Notes: a model not told the origin generated them from the letters alone. 64,000 nt of DNA from Streptomyces sp. AM 4-1-1 (GCF_029167625.1 NZ_CP119145.1:7104658-7168657); one strand, 5' to 3'. Numbered from the stretch's first letter, positions 53,987 to 63,430 are shown. Numbers and translations: made by a program.

Positions 53987-55289
53987 GTGAGTGACAAGGA
54001 CACGTACACCAGCTACGTACGGCTCCCAGGATGCACCTGCGGATGCCATGAGGTGCCGGACGATCCCAACGAATACTACGCCGATCCGCGTGCATATGAC
54101 GACCCGTCCTTCGTCCCGGCGTTCATCTGCGGCTGCTGCGCTCATGAGGTCCTTCCGCGACGACCCCGTCAGACAACGCGAATAGCTGTGCTCAGGCGCG
54201 ACGGCTTCCGGTGTCTTGCCTGCGGTTCCGAGGACGATCTCAGCATCGATCACATACAGCACCAGTCGGCAGGCGGCCGACACGGTATGGAGAACCTGCG
54301 CACGCTCTGCCGCTCGTGCAACAGCCGCCGCGGGACTGGCCACCTCCCAGGAATCGACGGAGAGACGGGGCATGAGCCGGGAAATTCCGCTTCCAAGGTC
54401 AGTGGTCCGCCATATCGTCTGAACATGTCGTCGTACCGCAGAGACCTGGTCAGCCGCGCTACCCGAAACGAGTTCCGGTCGCTGGCGACCGACATGACGG
54501 TGCGCCTCGTGGCCGAGGCTTGGCAGAACCACAATTTCGCCCCCGTTCCCGAGGACGAACTGAACTACGACGACACCAGCGTGCGCCGCATCACCTTCGA
54601 GACGTACGCCGCTGCAGTCGACTGGACGGACTACGCCCAGGTCTCCCGTGCTCTTCTCGTCTTCGAGGACTTCATCCGCTACTACCGACAGAGCGGCTGG
54701 GAGAGCAACTGGCTAGAGGAAGTCACCGTCAAACTGGAACGCGACAGCCTGAGCGTCGACGAACGTGGACGGATCTCATGGCTACGCCGACCAGTCTCCA
54801 CGGGGCACCTGGAGAAGCTGACCGACCCGTCGGGCATCCTCGCGGAGCTTGAACGGGTCAGCCGCACCATCGCAGACGATCCAGCCGCCGCGATCGGAAG
54901 CGCCAAGCAGCTGATCGAGGCAACCGCGAAGACCGTACTCCGAGAACGGGGAATTGCCTTCGATGAGTACACGAAGGTGCCTGCCCTCGTCAAGCAGGCC
55001 CAGAAGGCCCTCCATCTTGACGCCTCGTCCGTGACTCCCGGCCCAGATGGCACCGACGCGGTCAAGAAGATCCTCGGTGGCGTGGCCTCGATTGCCGTCG
55101 GTGTAGCGGAACTCCGTAACCGCGGATACGGCACTGGGCACGGCCAGGCCAGTGCACCCCCCCAACCTTGGAATCCGTCACGCCCAACTGGCTGCCAATG
55201 CGGCCATCACCTGGTGCCAACTCATGCTCGACACCCTGGGAGACCTCGCAGCGCCCTGGAGGAAGGCCGCGGTTCCAGCCCAGCAGTAG
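53987..55289 (+). CDS. HNH endonuclease fused to an Abi_C domain; apparent frameshift at a C7 run
   Basis: From GTG 53987: an N-terminal Cys-rich region (GCTCGCHEVP, ICGCCAHEV) is followed by an HNH core (DGFRCLACGSEDDLSIDHIQ, HGMENLRTLCRSCNSRRG). Then a long domain ends in an abortive-infection C-terminal module (AAIGSAKQLIEATAKTVLRE, KILGGVASIAVGVAELRNRG). In the C7 run 55157-55163 one C appears extra; without it the frame continues as NLGIRHAQLAANAAITWCQL to TAG 55287-55289. ATG 54425 could start a separate Abi_C protein if the fusion is artefactual. The likely role is DNA cleavage triggered by infection; not shown. Confidence 0.68.
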
Positions 55290-55296
55290 ACGCCGC

Positions 55297-56262
55297 TCAG
55301 CTCTCGCGGCCCTCCTTGCCTCCGGCGGCCAGGCGTTCGCGGCGCTTTGCGTGTGTACCGTTCGCGGGCCAACCCGCGCCTTCCTTGTCCGGCTCCGGTC
55401 CCGGGTCCTTCGTGGGGATCTTGGTGACTTTCAAGCCGGCGGCCCGGCCGCGGGTGTGCTGACCGGTGTCACAGGTCAGCAGGTGTACCTCCCGGTTCGC
55501 CAACGCCTGAATGTGCACAGCCCGGTCGATGATTTCGTCGTCCGCGATCGGGAGCCGCACGTGCCCGGGCGGGTCAAGGACGATCTCGACGTGCACGTCA
55601 CCTCGGACGTTCGAAAGCCCGCTCTCATCCTGGAACGTCGCCGCTCTGTGCCAGACCCCAGACGTTGAACCGTTCAGTAGCCCGTCCAGAAGGCCGAGCG
55701 TGTGAGTGGCCCGCCAGCGGCCATGTTGCTTGCTCGTCTCCTTGAGCCCATCGAGTTCGTCTACGACTGTGATGGGGAAAAGCAGCCGGACGCTGGTGTC
55801 GGGACGCAGGTCGAGGATGGTGTGGAGGTCGATGCCCTCGAGCTTTTCTGGGTTGTGGCAGTAGAAGCTGGAGTCGGCGACCACGAAGACCTCTTGGCCG
55901 AACCAGTGGCGCAACCGGTCGTCCAAGGCCTGTACGGCGGCGCCGAGATCGGCGACGCGCTCAGCGAGCTCGAGGTTCACTAGGCCGTTCACGAGGCGCT
56001 CTTGGTCGCTCCCAGCGAGGGTGCCGCAGCTGCCGAGGAGCACCTCGTACCGCCGGGTCAGGATCAGACGGCTGATGTCCCCGTCGCTTATCTGGTGCCG
56101 CAGGGTGCCCGAGGCGTCCGTGGCCCACTCTAGGTACTGCAGGAGCCGGTGGTAGGTACTGGTGTTGTGCGCACTGCGGAGGTTGTCAGCTGCGAGGTGA
56201 GCGCTGCTGAGCGCGTCGCGGATGTTCTGGGAGTGAGCGCCGGGCCTCGGGGTGATGAGCAT
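55297..56262 (-). CDS. PIN-domain protein, about 321 aa
   Basis: From ATG 56262 an N-terminal helical region (about 1-150) is followed by a PIN domain with VFVVADSSFYCHN (first Asp), LLFPITVVDELDGLK (Glu/Asp), ADDEIIDRAVHIQAL and VHLLTCDTGQHTRGRAA (final Asp), then a basic tail. It is convergent with the HNH-Abi_C gene, only 7 bp away. PIN domains are metal-dependent RNases. The large N-terminal region distinguishes it from VapC toxins. Confidence 0.72.
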   Translation of the reverse strand: MLITPRPGAHSQNIRDALSSAHLAADNLRSAHNTSTYHRLLQYLEWATDASGTLRHQISDGDISRLILTRRYEVLLGSCGTLAGSDQERLVNGLVNLELAERVADLGAAVQALDDRLRHWFGQEVFVVADSSFYCHNPEKLEGIDLHTILDLRPDTSVRLLFPITVVDELDGLKETSKQHGRWRATHTLGLLDGLLNGSTSGVWHRAATFQDESGLSNVRGDVHVEIVLDPPGHVRLPIADDEIIDRAVHIQALANREVHLLTCDTGQHTRGRAAGLKVTKIPTKDPGPEPDKEGAGWPANGTHAKRRERLAAGGKEGRES

Positions 56263-56468
56263 GCTCACGATCCTGTCAGCAGGCCGGTTGGGGTTCACCA
56301 GGTTTCCCAAGGCCAACGGCTGATGATCAGGATTCCGTTCGCTCTGTCGAGGCCCGAAGATCGCCCTGTCACTGGTGGAGGTGGTCTTCTGCCGATTCTT
56401 GGCCGACCGCCAGCTCCGGGAGTTAAGGCCGGCAGCCGACCACTCCACCCCGAAGCAGGGAGTCGACC

Positions 56469-56740
56469 ATGGCCCAGAACCGTGCCCGCCGTATCACCGA
56501 CCGGACGAGGGCCGCCAAGCCTCGCGCCTCGAAGTGGAGTGTCGTGCGCGGTCTGCTCGAGAGTGGGGCCCAGTTCGGCGACAAGGCCACGAAAAGGGTT
56601 CGGGGAACGCTCAGGACTACCCAGGATGCCGAGGCCGCCTACCACTATGCGCGCGACATCATTGCCGGTCAGGGGCCTGTGGAGGTACTGCTTCGGGCCG
56701 GCCGAGGCGCCCGGGCGCGCCTGATTTACTGCCGTTCTGC
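56469..56740 (+). CDS. Short basic hypothetical protein, 3' end unresolved
   Basis: ATG 56469 follows GGGAG and opens a frame AQNRARRITDRTRAAKPRAS, then WSVVRGLLESGAQFGDKATK and EAAYHYARDIIAGQGPVEVL with sensible codon use. After about 56730 the three frames all look degraded. The same frame stays open for two more kilobases, which is composition and not coding. No family recognised. Confidence 0.4.
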
Positions 56741-57023
56741 ACCAGCTTGTCGGTGCCCGCCGCCACACTGGGCGGATGGGAATGCCGGACCGGCGAGGAG
56801 TGATCGCCGGTCCGACCACACGGATGTTCTCAGGTGCTGTTACCTATGGTGTGTGAGGGTGCCGCCTGCACCAGGGCGGCATGCGCCAGGTCCAGGAGGA
56901 CTTGTATTCGGCTGGCCTTCCCTGGTTGGCACGCCCCGCGACCGCGGCTACGCCCGCTTCCTCGTACCCCACCACCCTCGCCGCCCCCGACGACGGCGAC
57001 CAGGACGACGCGGCGAGACAGTG

Positions 57024-57400
57024 ATGACACCCCACACCGAGTTCCACGACCCTCACGGCCAGGTCTACGCCGGCCTCCCTCTGGACCGCGCACCGTACGA
57101 AGCGCTCGTCACCGCCGTCCTCGCGTGGAAGAACCCAGACCTCCCCATGCGACTACGAACAGATCGTGCTCCAACTGACCGGCCACGCCAGCGCTCTCAC
57201 CGCCGACGTCCGACGCCACGCCGCCGCCCTGCCCAAGAGCGACGGCCACGGCGCCCTCGCCGAAGTCGTCCTCCGCGAAGCCGACGGCCGCCTCTCCACC
57301 CCGATCGAAGAAACGGCCCGCTGTGCCCAGAACCGCGCCCGCCTTGTGCGGGCCCTCTACGCGCGGCTGACCGCCTCACCGAGCCCGTCCCGGCCGCCAC
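57024..57400 (+). CDS. DUF6415-like protein with apparent frameshifts
   Basis: From ATG 57024 the frame reads TPHTEFHDPHGQVYAGLPLD and WKNPDLP. Removing one base in the C4 run 57143-57146 continues as CDYEQIVLQLTGHASALTAD and VVLREADGRLSTPIEETARC, then QNRARLVRALYARL. This is the DUF6415 pattern common in Streptomyces. A further G seems missing at about 57370, after which the tail should read LDRLTEPVPAATQ; the exact end is uncertain. A duplicate of the tail lies at 58634-58708. Confidence 0.55.
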
Positions 57401-57470
57401 ACAACCCGACGGCCCGATGGGTCGGGCACCCCTTGAGAACGTTGCGTCCGCGCCCGGAGACTCAAAGCAG

Positions 57471-58550
57471 CTACGCCTCGTCTTCTTCTTCGTCGGGGCG
57501 ATCGAGGTCCTGGTCCAACGCACGCAGCAAGGCGTGGGCGAGGAGGATTGCCGGCAGAACGAACTCCGGACGGTAGGCGTCGGGCGAAGCCTGGTGTGCT
57601 CCAAGGTGGCGGTTGAAGGTGTCCTGGGTGGCACCGGGCCCGAAGGCGTTTCGCATGCCCGCGAGCACCAGGTAGTGCTTGAACTGCCGCAGAGTGAGAT
57701 CGCCCCAATCGTCCGCGTCGCCCAGGGCACTGCCGATGGTGCCGTGGTGTCCGGCCTTCGGCGGGTAGGTCACCTGAGGGAAGGAACGCCGGGTCCAGGC
57801 GTTGCCGTGCTTCTTCATCGCGGTCTCGAGCACATTGCCCGCCAGGGCTTGGGCGCCCTCATCGAAGCCGGCCCGCGCGGTGCGGGTGGCAGTGCTCAGG
57901 ATGGCGACCATGCCGGTCAGCTCAGGATGGGTGACGCTCTGGAGGCTGGCGTCGACGTCGTCGAGAACGTCGTCGCGGCGTTCGCCCAGGAGGGCATAAC
58001 GCTCTTGGCGCTCCTTGAGAGGGAACAGGGCTTTGACGATCTCGGCCCGGGGTGCCCATGCGAGGGACAGCCCGTCGTCCTCACCCATCTCCAGAATCGT
58101 GTAGAGGTCCTTAGCTTCCAGGCCGACGAGATTGGCAGGCAGGAAAAGGGCTGCTGTCGCTGCGAGTTGGTCCAGCAGCGTGCGGGGAAGCGACACGCTG
58201 CGTACGACGTCATTGATGCGGCCGTGCCAGTCGTAGATGTCCCTCAGATCGCTCTGCAGTGCCAGTATGGGCTCAGCGATCGCCCGGTAATGGCGCTGGG
58301 CGTTCAGTGCAGCCTGGTAGGCCGTATTGCCCGGTCCCATGACACTTTCGATGGTCCGGCGGGTGGACTCCATCTGTCGGATGTGGCGGCGGGCGGGCTC
58401 CAACATCTTGTCTTGCCAGGCCGAGATCTGCCTGATCGACTCCATGAAGCCGGACAGGTCGTAGTTGGCGCCACGGCCCTGGTGAGGCTCCGCTTCCTGG
58501 CCGAATTCTTCATCGCCGTCTTCTGCGTCCGGGGCGTCCTCGCTATTCAT
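57471..58550 (-). CDS. Hypothetical helical protein, 359 aa
   Basis: An intact frame with good codon bias. The N-terminus is acidic (SEDAPDAEDGDEEFGQEAEP); the middle has helical heptad-like stretches (RRHIRQMESTRRTIESVMGP, GINDVV region). The C-terminal part reads GNAWTRRSFPQVTYPPKAGH and ends in an acidic tail. No catalytic motif or membrane helix is evident. Family not recognised; seems a soluble cytoplasmic protein. Confidence 0.65.
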   Translation of the reverse strand: MNSEDAPDAEDGDEEFGQEAEPHQGRGANYDLSGFMESIRQISAWQDKMLEPARRHIRQMESTRRTIESVMGPGNTAYQAALNAQRHYRAIAEPILALQSDLRDIYDWHGRINDVVRSVSLPRTLLDQLAATAALFLPANLVGLEAKDLYTILEMGEDDGLSLAWAPRAEIVKALFPLKERQERYALLGERRDDVLDDVDASLQSVTHPELTGMVAILSTATRTARAGFDEGAQALAGNVLETAMKKHGNAWTRRSFPQVTYPPKAGHHGTIGSALGDADDWGDLTLRQFKHYLVLAGMRNAFGPGATQDTFNRHLGAHQASPDAYRPEFVLPAILLAHALLRALDQDLDRPDEEEDEA

Positions 58551-58633
58551 GCCCCCATGATCCTGAATCCGTCACGGGTGAGCACTCATATTTGCGGCAG
58601 CTGTGCTCTGTGCGAGGAGCCCGTTGTGGCCGG

Positions 58634-58708
58634 AACCGCGCCCGCCTTGTGCGGGCCCTCTACACGCGGCTGGACCACCGCACCGAGCCCGTCCCGGCCA
58701 CCACGTAG
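58634..58708 (+). pseudogene. Duplicated tail of the DUF6415-like gene
   Basis: Encodes NRARLVRALYTRLDHRTEPV followed by PATT and TAG 58706-58708, matching the end of the gene at 57024 in the corrected frame. No start or upstream portion is present. Confidence 0.6.
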
Positions 58709-58886
58709 CCAGCAGAGGCCGCCCAAGGTCCCAGGGGCTACACGCACACCAGTGCGATGCCGCCGCTTCCAGACCCTCGGCATCGCACTTGAGCGCGTGT
58801 AGCCTCTGGGGCGCGATGCCGCTGGCACCGGGGGCGAAGTCGGCGCTGGTGGGTGACACCTGCGCCCTGCCGTTCGTTGATCCCGC

Positions 58887-59116
58887 ATGCCTGTACTGCC
58901 ATCCCCTGAGGAGATCCACGCCGCCCGCACAGAAAAGCCCGCACAGAAAAGGGTGCCTGGACGCGTGCCACGCTCGCCGAATGGGGCATCCCCTGGCCTC
59001 CAGTGAAGGGCTGGAAGGAAAAGCTGATCACGCGCTGGGAGGCCGCCCAGCGGGGCCACACGCCCCCGACGCCGCCTCCGTCGGCGCCGCCCCCGGACAC
59101 GCTCGACTTCGGCTGA
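58887..59116 (+). pseudogene. Small hypothetical gene frameshifted by a 14-bp tandem duplication
   Basis: ATG 58887 opens PVLPSPEEIHAARTEK. The unit CCCGCACAGAAAAG occurs twice in tandem (58924-58937, 58938-58951). Deleting one copy gives EKGAWTRATLAEWGIPWPPV, GWKEKLITRWEAAQRGHTPP and TLDFG to TGA 59114-59116, a 71-residue protein with a helix-turn-helix-like middle. As it stands the frame runs out early. Confidence 0.65.
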
Positions 59117-59122
59117 CCACAC

Positions 59123-59165
59123 AGCAGCGGGGCCGAACCGGATCACCCTGCTCGGCCCCGCTGCT
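59123..59165. terminator. Strong hairpin terminator
   Basis: AGCAGCGGGGCCGA and TCGGCCCCGCTGCT form a perfect 14-bp stem with a 15-base loop, 7 bp after the stop of the small gene, followed by CGTTCC. Confidence 0.82.
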
Positions 59166-59472
59166 CGTTCCCGGCTGCTCACCTGCTGAGGTGGACCTGC
59201 GGGCCCCACACAACTCGAGGTCGTCCAGCAGGGTGACAAGTGGCGCGGTGTCGGAGCTGAGCTAGGGGCGAACCATTAACTCCATCCCGTCAACGGAGCT
59301 GGCACTTACAGCTTCCCGCTGCCCCACGGACTCGCGCGCGACAGCATGCTGAGGTTCCGCGGCGGGGACGGCCTCATCGAAATGCTCCAGACCGTCATGC
59401 AGCCGGCAGGGGCACGCCCTCCTCAGCATGCCCGCTTGAGTGAACGCGGATCGGGTGTCGGAGTGCTCCGGC
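59166..59472. other. Upstream region of the Ser/Thr kinase gene
   Basis: 307 bp in which no gene is convincing. It should hold the kinase promoter. No repeats or operators were recognised. Confidence 0.4.
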
Positions 59473-60984
59473 ATGATGATTCAGACAGAGCGGTCGAAGA
59501 TGGCGAGGCGCGTGCTCATGAGATTGAAACTGGCCCGTGAATGGGTCGTTGGCGAGCCCATCGGGGAGCGAGGCGGCTTCGGCGCCGTCTACGCAGCGCA
59601 GGATGTCAACGGCTTGCCCGCCGCAGTGAAGATGGTCCCGAAGCGGCCTGGCGCAGAACGGGAAATGCTGTTCACCGAACTCGATGGCGTACGCAACATC
59701 GTGCCGATCCTTGACAACGGTGAGCACGAAGACCACTGGGTACTCGTCATGCCCCGGGCGGAGAAGTCCCTGCGGGCACACCTGCAGCAGCACGGGCCTC
59801 TCGCCCTGGCCGAGGCCGTGCGCGTGCTTACGGACATCGCCGAGACCCTGACCGACCTTGACGGCCAGGTCGTCCACCGCGACCTCAAGCCTGAGAACGT
59901 CCTGCTTCTCAACGGCCGCTGGTGCCTGGCCGACTTCGGCATCGCCCGCTACGCCGAAGCGACCACTGCCCAGCAGACCTATAAGTTCGCCGGCACCCTT
60001 GCCTACATGGCCCCGGAGCGCTGGAAGAACCTACGGGCCACGAGCGCCAGCGACATCTACGCCTTGGGCGTCCTCGCCTACGAGCTCCTGGAGGGCATCA
60101 CGCCCTTCACCGGGCCGTACGAGCACGACTACCAGGACCAGCACCTCCACGGCACTCCACCGCCGCTCACCACCGCACCCGCCCTGCTGGCTGCGCTGAT
60201 CACCGAATGCCTTTTCCGCGCTCCCCAGGGCCGCCCCGCGGCTGGCAACGTACTAGAGCGACTGAGCCGCATCCCCACTGCATCTCTGGCAGGCGGGCTG
60301 GCCGCACTGGCAGAGGCGAACCGGGCCGAAGCCGCACGCCGCTCCGAAGCCGACCGCCAGGCGTCAGCAGAAGCCACCGAAGCCGAGCGGCGCCGGGACC
60401 TCCTGGACGCCGCCCGCACATCACTCAGCCTAATCTCCGACCAGCTCCTGACAATGATCACGAACATCGTCTCCACGGCCGAGGTGCGCAGGGCCCCGGC
60501 AGGCTGGACGCTCCGCGTGGCCGAAGCCGATCTGACCTTCAGCAGCGCCCAGGAGACCAACCCCAGTGCCTGGCACGGTAAATCGATGGCGCCGTTCGAC
60601 GTGATCGCCCACGCGACCATCGGACTCACGATCCCGCAAAACCGGCTGGGCTATGGGGGGCGGAGCCACTCCCTCTGGTACGCGGACGCCCAGGCGGCCG
60701 AGCGTTACCAGTGGTTCGAGACGGCCTTCATGCACATGCCGCTGCGCAACGTGACGTCGAAGATCGACCCGTTCTCCCTCAATCCCAACCATGAGGCTCG
60801 CGCGGCGGTCGGCCCGAGCATGGCCATGCACCAGGTGGCCTGGCCCTTCACGCCCCTCTCGGTCGGGGATCTGGACGAGTTCATCGACCGGTGGACCAGT
60901 TGGCTCGCCAAGGCGGCCAGCGGGGAGCTGGGACACCCCCGCCGTATGCCTGAGCGGGAGCCGCAAGGGTCGTGGAGGAAGTGA
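59473..60984 (+). CDS. Serine/threonine protein kinase with C-terminal coiled coil and unknown domain
   Basis: About 503 residues. The kinase domain has GEPIGERGGFGAVYAA (Gly-rich loop), AAVKMVPKR (VAIK-type Lys), HRDLKPENVLLL (about 135), ADFGIARYA (about 153) and GTLAYMAPERWKN. All catalytic residues are present. A coiled coil follows (EANRAEAARRSEADRQASAE), then a C-terminal domain with HSLWYADAQAAERYQWFETA. No membrane helix or PASTA repeat, so it is cytoplasmic. The start is unclear: ATG 59473 or ATG 59500. It lies directly inside the terminal helicase gene, convergent with it. Confidence 0.88.
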   Translation: MMIQTERSKMARRVLMRLKLAREWVVGEPIGERGGFGAVYAAQDVNGLPAAVKMVPKRPGAEREMLFTELDGVRNIVPILDNGEHEDHWVLVMPRAEKSLRAHLQQHGPLALAEAVRVLTDIAETLTDLDGQVVHRDLKPENVLLLNGRWCLADFGIARYAEATTAQQTYKFAGTLAYMAPERWKNLRATSASDIYALGVLAYELLEGITPFTGPYEHDYQDQHLHGTPPPLTTAPALLAALITECLFRAPQGRPAAGNVLERLSRIPTASLAGGLAALAEANRAEAARRSEADRQASAEATEAERRRDLLDAARTSLSLISDQLLTMITNIVSTAEVRRAPAGWTLRVAEADLTFSSAQETNPSAWHGKSMAPFDVIAHATIGLTIPQNRLGYGGRSHSLWYADAQAAERYQWFETAFMHMPLRNVTSKIDPFSLNPNHEARAAVGPSMAMHQVAWPFTPLSVGDLDEFIDRWTSWLAKAASGELGHPRRMPEREPQGSWRK

Positions 60985-60997
60985 CGAGCTGAGTACC

Positions 60998-61033
60998 CAG
61001 GAGCCCGCCCCACTCGCTGAGGGCGGGCTCCTG
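60998..61033. terminator. Bidirectional hairpin terminator
   Basis: CAGGAGCCCGCCC and GGGCGGGCTCCTG form a perfect 13-bp stem with a 10-base loop between the kinase gene (plus) and the helicase gene (minus). Confidence 0.85.
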
Positions 61034-61045
61034 AGGTTCTCGTGG

Positions 61046-63430
61046 CTAGGCAGCCCAGTCGAGTCCGAGGTCGGCCAGCGCGGCGAGCTTGTCGGCGGTC
61101 AGCTTGGCCCGGCGGCTCTTGCTGTTGCTGAGGAACACTCCGAGCTTGACCTCCGACCCATCCGGCAACGTCTCTACGTGGGCCCTGGGGACCTTCACAG
61201 AGCCTTCCCGGGCCTTGTACTGCTCCAGGGCCGCTACGCCCTTCTCGAAGGCGCTCATGGCCGCCTTGGGGGCCTTAGTGGGCTTCGTCTGCTCCGGGGG
61301 CAACGGCACGATGCCGACCGCTTCCAGGAGGTCGCGCTGCCCGTCTATCAGTCCCTCCCAGACCGTGTGCTGACGCTGCTTCGCCAGCCACTTGCCCACG
61401 TCCATGCCGTGGACGGTGAAGCCGGGCAAGACCTCGGAGCGGTCGTCCTCGTCCGTCAGCAGCTCCCGCAGCGCGGCGTAGTGCCGCTGCCACTCCGGCG
61501 GCCACGCGGGATTCCAGTGCGTGTCCACGGCCTCCAGCGCGGTCTTCCACTCAGGGTGGCCCTCCAGCGCACCGGGGCGCCGCAGATTGCTCAGCCACTG
61601 CCCTACCGGCCTGTCCAGAGCAGCGGCGGACCTCGGAGCGCAGAGGGTCCAATGGTCCGCGTAGTACGCCTTGGCGGCCTCAAGGTTCTCCTGGAACCGC
61701 TCATCGGCCGGGTTCCAGACCATGCCCAGCTTCTCCAGCCGCTGCGCGCGCCTGCCGGTCATCTGCCCCGCCCCGTAGGCCCTTCGCTGTTCTGCGACAA
61801 AGGTCCCCAGGGGAAACGCGCCCTCTTTGTACCCATAGGGAACTCGGGCGTGAAGCTCACGCTCCGTGAACGTCTTGAGCGCCGACCAGCCGCGCGCCCA
61901 GTCCTGGCGCTCGGTGTCGATGACGTTGAAGGAAATCCAGTCCGCGACCATCACCGGGTCACGCGGAGCCGCAAAACGCAGCAAGAGACGGGATTCGTCC
62001 TCACCTTCCTCGGGCGGCGAACCGATGTACTCGGACGGCTGCACGACGTCCTTCTGAGGCTCCTGCGGAATCGCAAGCAATTCGATTGCCTCTTCGTCGT
62101 GAGCGCGCAGACCCTCCAATACCTTCACCAAAGGCCGATACGATCCGGAGGTGAACATGTCTTCCGGCTCCTCTCCGGGCTGGAGGAATACCGGCACGAT
62201 CAAAGAGGCGACTTTCCCTTGTCCGGGCTTTTGACGCAGCGCCCGGCCGATCGCCTGGACGATGTCGTGCGGAGCGCCCTTGGGGTCCAGGAAGGCCACC
62301 GAGTCCACAGCCCGGATGTCGACGCCCTCACCCAGCACCCGGCAGTTGCACAGGACAGCCCGCAGCGCCGTGGACCCGAACTCGCCCAGAACCCCCCGCC
62401 GACGCTCGGGGACGTGCTCACCGCACAGCCAGTCCGCCCAGATGCGCGCCGGGTACTTCTCGGGCCGGTCAGCGTGCAGCCGCTTGGCGACACGCTCCAG
62501 GCCCTCCGCGAACGCCTGCGCCTCTATCGTCCGATGGTGGAAGGTGATGCACGTCTGGAGGTGGTGCTCCGCCATCGTGTGCAGCAACGCCGCCTGCAGC
62601 GCCCCCAGGCGCTCACCGCGCACCCTCTCGCTGTGCCGCTCCTCGCTCATCAGCCGCTCCGGGGTGACGACCGGGTCCTGGAGCTCCAGGACGATGATCT
62701 GGTACCGCGCAAGCAGCTTCCGCGACACGGCCGATGCCAGCGAGAGCTTGTAGAGGACCGGCCCGAAGACCTTCTCGTCGTCCATGGAGGCCGCCATCTC
62801 GCGCGGCAGCGGGTCACGCACCCCCTCCGCGACCTCACGGTTCGGCCGCTCCTCCCAGATCCGCGGCGTGGCCGTCAGATACAGCCGCCGGTAGGAGGGG
62901 ATGACGTCCTGGTCGTGGACGTCGGCCCAGGCCTTGCCCATCGAGCCACTTGTCCTGTGGGCCTCATCGACCACCGTCAGGTCCATCGGGGCCAGCTGCT
63001 GCCCGTAGGCACCCTCGAACGCCTTCGCCAGGACACCCAGGGACGCGTAGGTGGCGTAGACGGTCACAGGCCCCGTGCTGTGCCACAGCGCCAGCTGCAC
63101 GGGGTTCGTGGTGGAGCGCACCTTGAGGTTCCACAGCTCCGGGTCATCGGTGAGGCTGCACACCGCAACCGCCGGCCCCGTGTGCCCAGCCTCATGCCAT
63201 TCACGGACCGTCTGAGTCAGAAGGTCCAGCGTCGGCACCAGGACCAGAATGCGCCCCTTGGGCACAATCCGCTTTGCCGACACCGCGGCAATGGTGGTCT
63301 TTCCCGTCCCGCACGCGGCATGCACCTGTCCGCGCAGGCCATTGACAGGAATGCCATCCAGTGGAACATCGAGACCGCGCACAATGTTCGCAACAGCCTC
63401 GATCTGGTGAGGAAACAGTTTCCTAGCCAT
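61046..63430 (-). CDS. ttrA: Telomere-proximal helicase (TtrA-like)
   Basis: A protein of 794 residues from ATG 63430, which has AAGGAGA 11 bp upstream. Superfamily 2 motifs: LFPHQIEAVANIVRG (Q-type), HAACGTGKTTIAA (motif I, 38-50), VVDEAHRTSG (II, 153-162), LTATPRIW (III), and QAIGRALRQKPG (VI). The C-terminal part carries several helicase-associated repeats (GQWLSNLRRPGAL, GKWLAKQRQHTVW, GVFLSNSKSRRAKL). TtrA-type helicases are the outermost genes of many Streptomyces linear chromosomes and plasmids and have been implicated in conjugal transfer. The gene is complete and reads inward from the end. Confidence 0.88.
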   Translation of the reverse strand: MARKLFPHQIEAVANIVRGLDVPLDGIPVNGLRGQVHAACGTGKTTIAAVSAKRIVPKGRILVLVPTLDLLTQTVREWHEAGHTGPAVAVCSLTDDPELWNLKVRSTTNPVQLALWHSTGPVTVYATYASLGVLAKAFEGAYGQQLAPMDLTVVDEAHRTSGSMGKAWADVHDQDVIPSYRRLYLTATPRIWEERPNREVAEGVRDPLPREMAASMDDEKVFGPVLYKLSLASAVSRKLLARYQIIVLELQDPVVTPERLMSEERHSERVRGERLGALQAALLHTMAEHHLQTCITFHHRTIEAQAFAEGLERVAKRLHADRPEKYPARIWADWLCGEHVPERRRGVLGEFGSTALRAVLCNCRVLGEGVDIRAVDSVAFLDPKGAPHDIVQAIGRALRQKPGQGKVASLIVPVFLQPGEEPEDMFTSGSYRPLVKVLEGLRAHDEEAIELLAIPQEPQKDVVQPSEYIGSPPEEGEDESRLLLRFAAPRDPVMVADWISFNVIDTERQDWARGWSALKTFTERELHARVPYGYKEGAFPLGTFVAEQRRAYGAGQMTGRRAQRLEKLGMVWNPADERFQENLEAAKAYYADHWTLCAPRSAAALDRPVGQWLSNLRRPGALEGHPEWKTALEAVDTHWNPAWPPEWQRHYAALRELLTDEDDRSEVLPGFTVHGMDVGKWLAKQRQHTVWEGLIDGQRDLLEAVGIVPLPPEQTKPTKAPKAAMSAFEKGVAALEQYKAREGSVKVPRAHVETLPDGSEVKLGVFLSNSKSRRAKLTADKLAALADLGLDWAA

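Noticed and set aside
56469..58802. Single 777-residue protein
   Set aside because: The frame passes through a DUF6415-like gene in the wrong frame and antisense to the 57471-58550 gene. Only the first 90 or so codons look coding.
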